Below are positions 5,148 through 6,557 of a stretch of DNA of 6,557 bases, piece after piece. Under the pieces are notes generated by a model. It did not search any database, had not been told where the DNA came from, and saw only the letters and a list, made by a program, of their open reading frames with translations. A program made the translations under genes and the position numbers. The stretch's first letter is position 1; each line of letters begins with the position of its first letter. Source of the stretch: Desulfuromonadaceae bacterium UBA2294. GTDB taxonomy: Bacteria > Desulfobacterota > Desulfuromonadia > Desulfuromonadales > UBA2294. The stretch lies in NCBI GenBank assembly GCA_002345625.1, contig DDWE01000138.1, positions 11,256 to 17,812 on the forward strand. Direction: 5' to 3'.

Positions 5148-6275
5148 TTACACGGTCTGCAACGGATCGGTCTCGCCGACAAAAGGATGAATATCTAGAG
5201 AGAGCCCGCGCTGCGCGGCCTGTTGAGCCAGTCGCTGCGCAAGGCCTTCGATCATGATCTGTTCTGTGGCAAAATGACCGGCATCGAGCAGGGCGACGCC
5301 GAGACTCTCCGCGCGCCGGGCATCATGGTAGCCGACATCGCCGGTGACCAGCACATCGGCCCCCTGGCGCGCTGCCGCCGCCAGCAACGATGCACCGCTG
5401 CCGCCGCACACGGCAACCTTTTCCACATGTCGTCCTACGTCGCCGACCTGCCGCAGATACGGCGTACCAAGCGCTCTCTTCACCATGGCGGAAAACTCAC
5501 CCAGCGATGTGGCCCCCGGCAAACAACCGATACGACCAAGGCCGACATCACTGCGGCTGTTGGCCAACGGCAGCAGGTCATAGGCCACCTCTTCGTAAGG
5601 GTGAGCCTTGAGCATGCGGTTCACAACACGGGATAAAGCCTCTTTCGGTACCAGCGTCTCGATCCGCACCTCATCAACCGTCGTCGTCTCGCCAATCTGG
5701 CCAACAAAAGGCTGCGTACCGGCACCGGGACGGAAAGAGCCGCTGCCATGACTGCGAAAGGCGCAATGGTCGTAACCACCGACGTCGCCGGCGCCGGCAG
5801 CAAACAGCGCCTCGGTCACGACCTTTTCGTGGCTGGCCGGCACGAAAACCACCAGTTTAAACAACAGGCCTTCCGGCGCTTCCAGAGGGGTCGTCGCCTG
5901 CAACCCCAACCGGGCAGCAAGCCAGTCATTCAGCCCGTCAGCGGCGCGATCGAGATTGGTGTGCGCGGCCAGAATCGACAGACCACCACGCAGGGCAGTG
6001 GTCACGATACGGCCGGTCTCATCGGCGACCGAAACCTGGCGCAGGGGGCGGAACAACAAAGGGTGATGACAGACCAGAGCCTCGGCCCCCGCCGCCAGCG
6101 CCGCAGCGACCGTCGCCTCGGTGGCGTCAAGAGCAACCAGAACGCGGCGGACTTCGGCCGCGGGATCGCCCACCTGCAGGCCGACGTTGTCCCACTCCTC
6201 GGCCAGCACTGGCGGGGCGTGGGCGTTGAGCAGACCGAGCAGATCCTGAATGCGGACAATTTTTGGCTTAGCCAT
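5148..6275 (-). CDS. Nif3-like dinuclear metal-centre protein (YqfO type)
   Basis: A 375-residue NIF3/DUF34 protein of the long type. The N-terminal half has AEEWDNVGLQVG (25-36) and the metal ligands VCHHPLLF (His70, His71) and HTNLD (His105, Asp109). The C-terminal half supplies LVTGDVGYHDA and the last ligands in DAGHFATE (His334, Glu338). Between the halves (about 139-240) is the extra PII/CutA-like domain of Bacillus YqfO, containing GGYDHC, a gap-rich GSGSFRPGAGTQPFVG segment, and HPYEEVAYD. Family members form hexameric toroids with two metals per subunit; the reaction is unknown, and the old label GTP cyclohydrolase 1 type 2 is weakly founded. All ligands are intact. The ATG at 6275 has only a GAGAGAG site 12 nt away, so the ribosome site is weak, but the start matches family N-termini. 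It is first in its operon, just after a tRNA terminator. Confidence 0.93.
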   Translation of the reverse strand: MAKPKIVRIQDLLGLLNAHAPPVLAEEWDNVGLQVGDPAAEVRRVLVALDATEATVAAALAAGAEALVCHHPLLFRPLRQVSVADETGRIVTTALRGGLSILAAHTNLDRAADGLNDWLAARLGLQATTPLEAPEGLLFKLVVFVPASHEKVVTEALFAAGAGDVGGYDHCAFRSHGSGSFRPGAGTQPFVGQIGETTTVDEVRIETLVPKEALSRVVNRMLKAHPYEEVAYDLLPLANSRSDVGLGRIGCLPGATSLGEFSAMVKRALGTPYLRQVGDVGRHVEKVAVCGGSGASLLAAAARQGADVLVTGDVGYHDARRAESLGVALLDAGHFATEQIMIEGLAQRLAQQAAQRGLSLDIHPFVGETDPLQTV

Positions 6276-6384
6276 GGTGACGAAAAACTCTCTCGCAATA
6301 ACCCGGAGCGGCCCGGGTCGAAGTGGCTACACAGGCGGCTTTGCGCGTCCTTTTGACAACCGATTTTTCACCGGGAACCCCGGC

Positions 6385-6425
6385 AAAAAAAAAGAGTGCA
6401 ACTGTTCTGTCAGTTGCACTCTTTT
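6385..6425 (-). terminator. Strong intrinsic terminator after the tRNA gene
   Basis: A perfect 15-bp stem (6390-6404 with 6411-6425, 6-nt loop TTCTGT on plus) is followed on the minus strand by a nine-T run (6385-6393, partly within the stem). It would end the tRNA transcript about 55-95 nt past the CCA and isolate the Nif3-like gene from it. The T-tract on the plus side is shorter (TTTTG), so plus-strand termination would be weaker. Confidence 0.88.
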
Positions 6426-6481
6426 GTTGACGATCGTCGGCTGTATGTGGATGTGACGTCTTCAGTCATCTTCATCGATTA

Positions 6482-6557
6482 TGGTGGGCCCACCAGGGGT
6501 CGAACCTGGGACGAACCGGTTATGAGCCGGTGGCTCTACCAACTGAGCTATAGGCCC
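6482..6557 (-). tRNA. tRNA with CAU anticodon, probably tRNA-Ile2
   Basis: A complete 76-nt cloverleaf ends exactly at the window edge. The acceptor arm GGGCCTA pairs with TGGGCCC (one T-G wobble). The D arm is GCTC with loop AGTTGGTA, and the anticodon arm is ACCGG with loop CTCATAA. The variable loop is TCGTC, and the T arm is CCAGG with loop TTCGACC. CCA is encoded. CAU can be elongator Met, initiator Met, or Ile2 whose C34 becomes lysidine. The first pair is G1-C72 and there is no initiator-type GGG/CCC anticodon stem, so initiator is excluded. C4-G69 and C5-G68 are the acceptor-stem pairs TilS prefers, favouring Ile2; elongator Met remains possible. Confidence 0.95.

Noticed and set aside
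5748..6356. A 202-codon open frame antisense to the Nif3-like gene
   Set aside because: The metal-ligand motifs on the minus strand settle the coding strand, and this frame has no ribosome site or domain.
6353..6358. TTGTCA on the minus strand (TTGACA on plus) as a -35 for the Nif3-like gene
   Set aside because: No acceptable -10 lies 16-19 nt away in either orientation. The gene needs a promoter in 6276-6384, but I cannot place it.
6371..6383. CCGGG-AAC-CCCGG hairpin beside the tRNA terminator
   Set aside because: It has a five-base stem and no proper T-run directly after it on the minus strand; it is too small to call as a separate terminator.

Overview
The window looks like ordinary chromosomal core from a moderately GC-rich, Gram-negative, cytochrome-using anaerobe. 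My best guess is the Desulfuromonadia (Geobacter, Desulfuromonas or Pelobacter relatives). This rests on the gene set (glutamate racemase next to a GerMN protein, a small membrane-anchored dihaem cytochrome c, and a Nif3-like, zinc-ribbon, rnpB, CxxC-protein, LOG series) and on codon use. It is an inference; no database search was possible. I see no insertion sequence, phage gene, CRISPR array or other sign of mobile DNA.

Layout: (1) Positions 1-1362, minus strand: murI (glutamate racemase) is followed by a GerMN-domain membrane-anchored protein that runs off the left edge. (2) Positions 1363-1521: a divergent promoter region serving murI on the left and a small operon on the right. (3) Positions 1522-2152, plus strand: a three-helix small membrane protein of unknown function, then an 88-residue membrane-anchored dihaem cytochrome c. 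A perfect 16-bp bidirectional terminator hairpin (2168-2205) closes this operon against the convergent unit. (4) Positions 2258-6275, minus strand, read right to left: a Nif3-like dinuclear-metal protein, a COG1579-type coiled-coil/zinc-ribbon protein, the RNase P RNA gene rnpB, an eight-cysteine CxxCxxCC (YkgJ-like) protein, and a LOG-family nucleotide-processing protein. (5) Positions 6276-6557: a strong terminator, then a complete CCA-encoding tRNA with anticodon CAU, on the minus strand. Its acceptor stem favours tRNA-Ile2 over elongator tRNA-Met.

How the genes relate: murI supplies D-glutamate for peptidoglycan, and the GerMN protein is a likely envelope partner. The right half combines RNA-processing genes (tRNA, rnpB) with two conserved metal-binding proteins of unclear role. 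The reading frame of the CxxC protein stays open upstream through most of rnpB on the same strand, so naive start-calling would give a 277-codon gene overlapping the RNA. A GTG at 3856 with a GGAG ribosome site is the more credible start. No strong terminator is visible between rnpB and this gene, so read-through is plausible.

Nothing here is clearly a new system. The least explained parts are the small membrane-protein/cytochrome pair, the rnpB-mRNA linkage, and a plus-oriented terminator-like hairpin just upstream of the GerMN gene.
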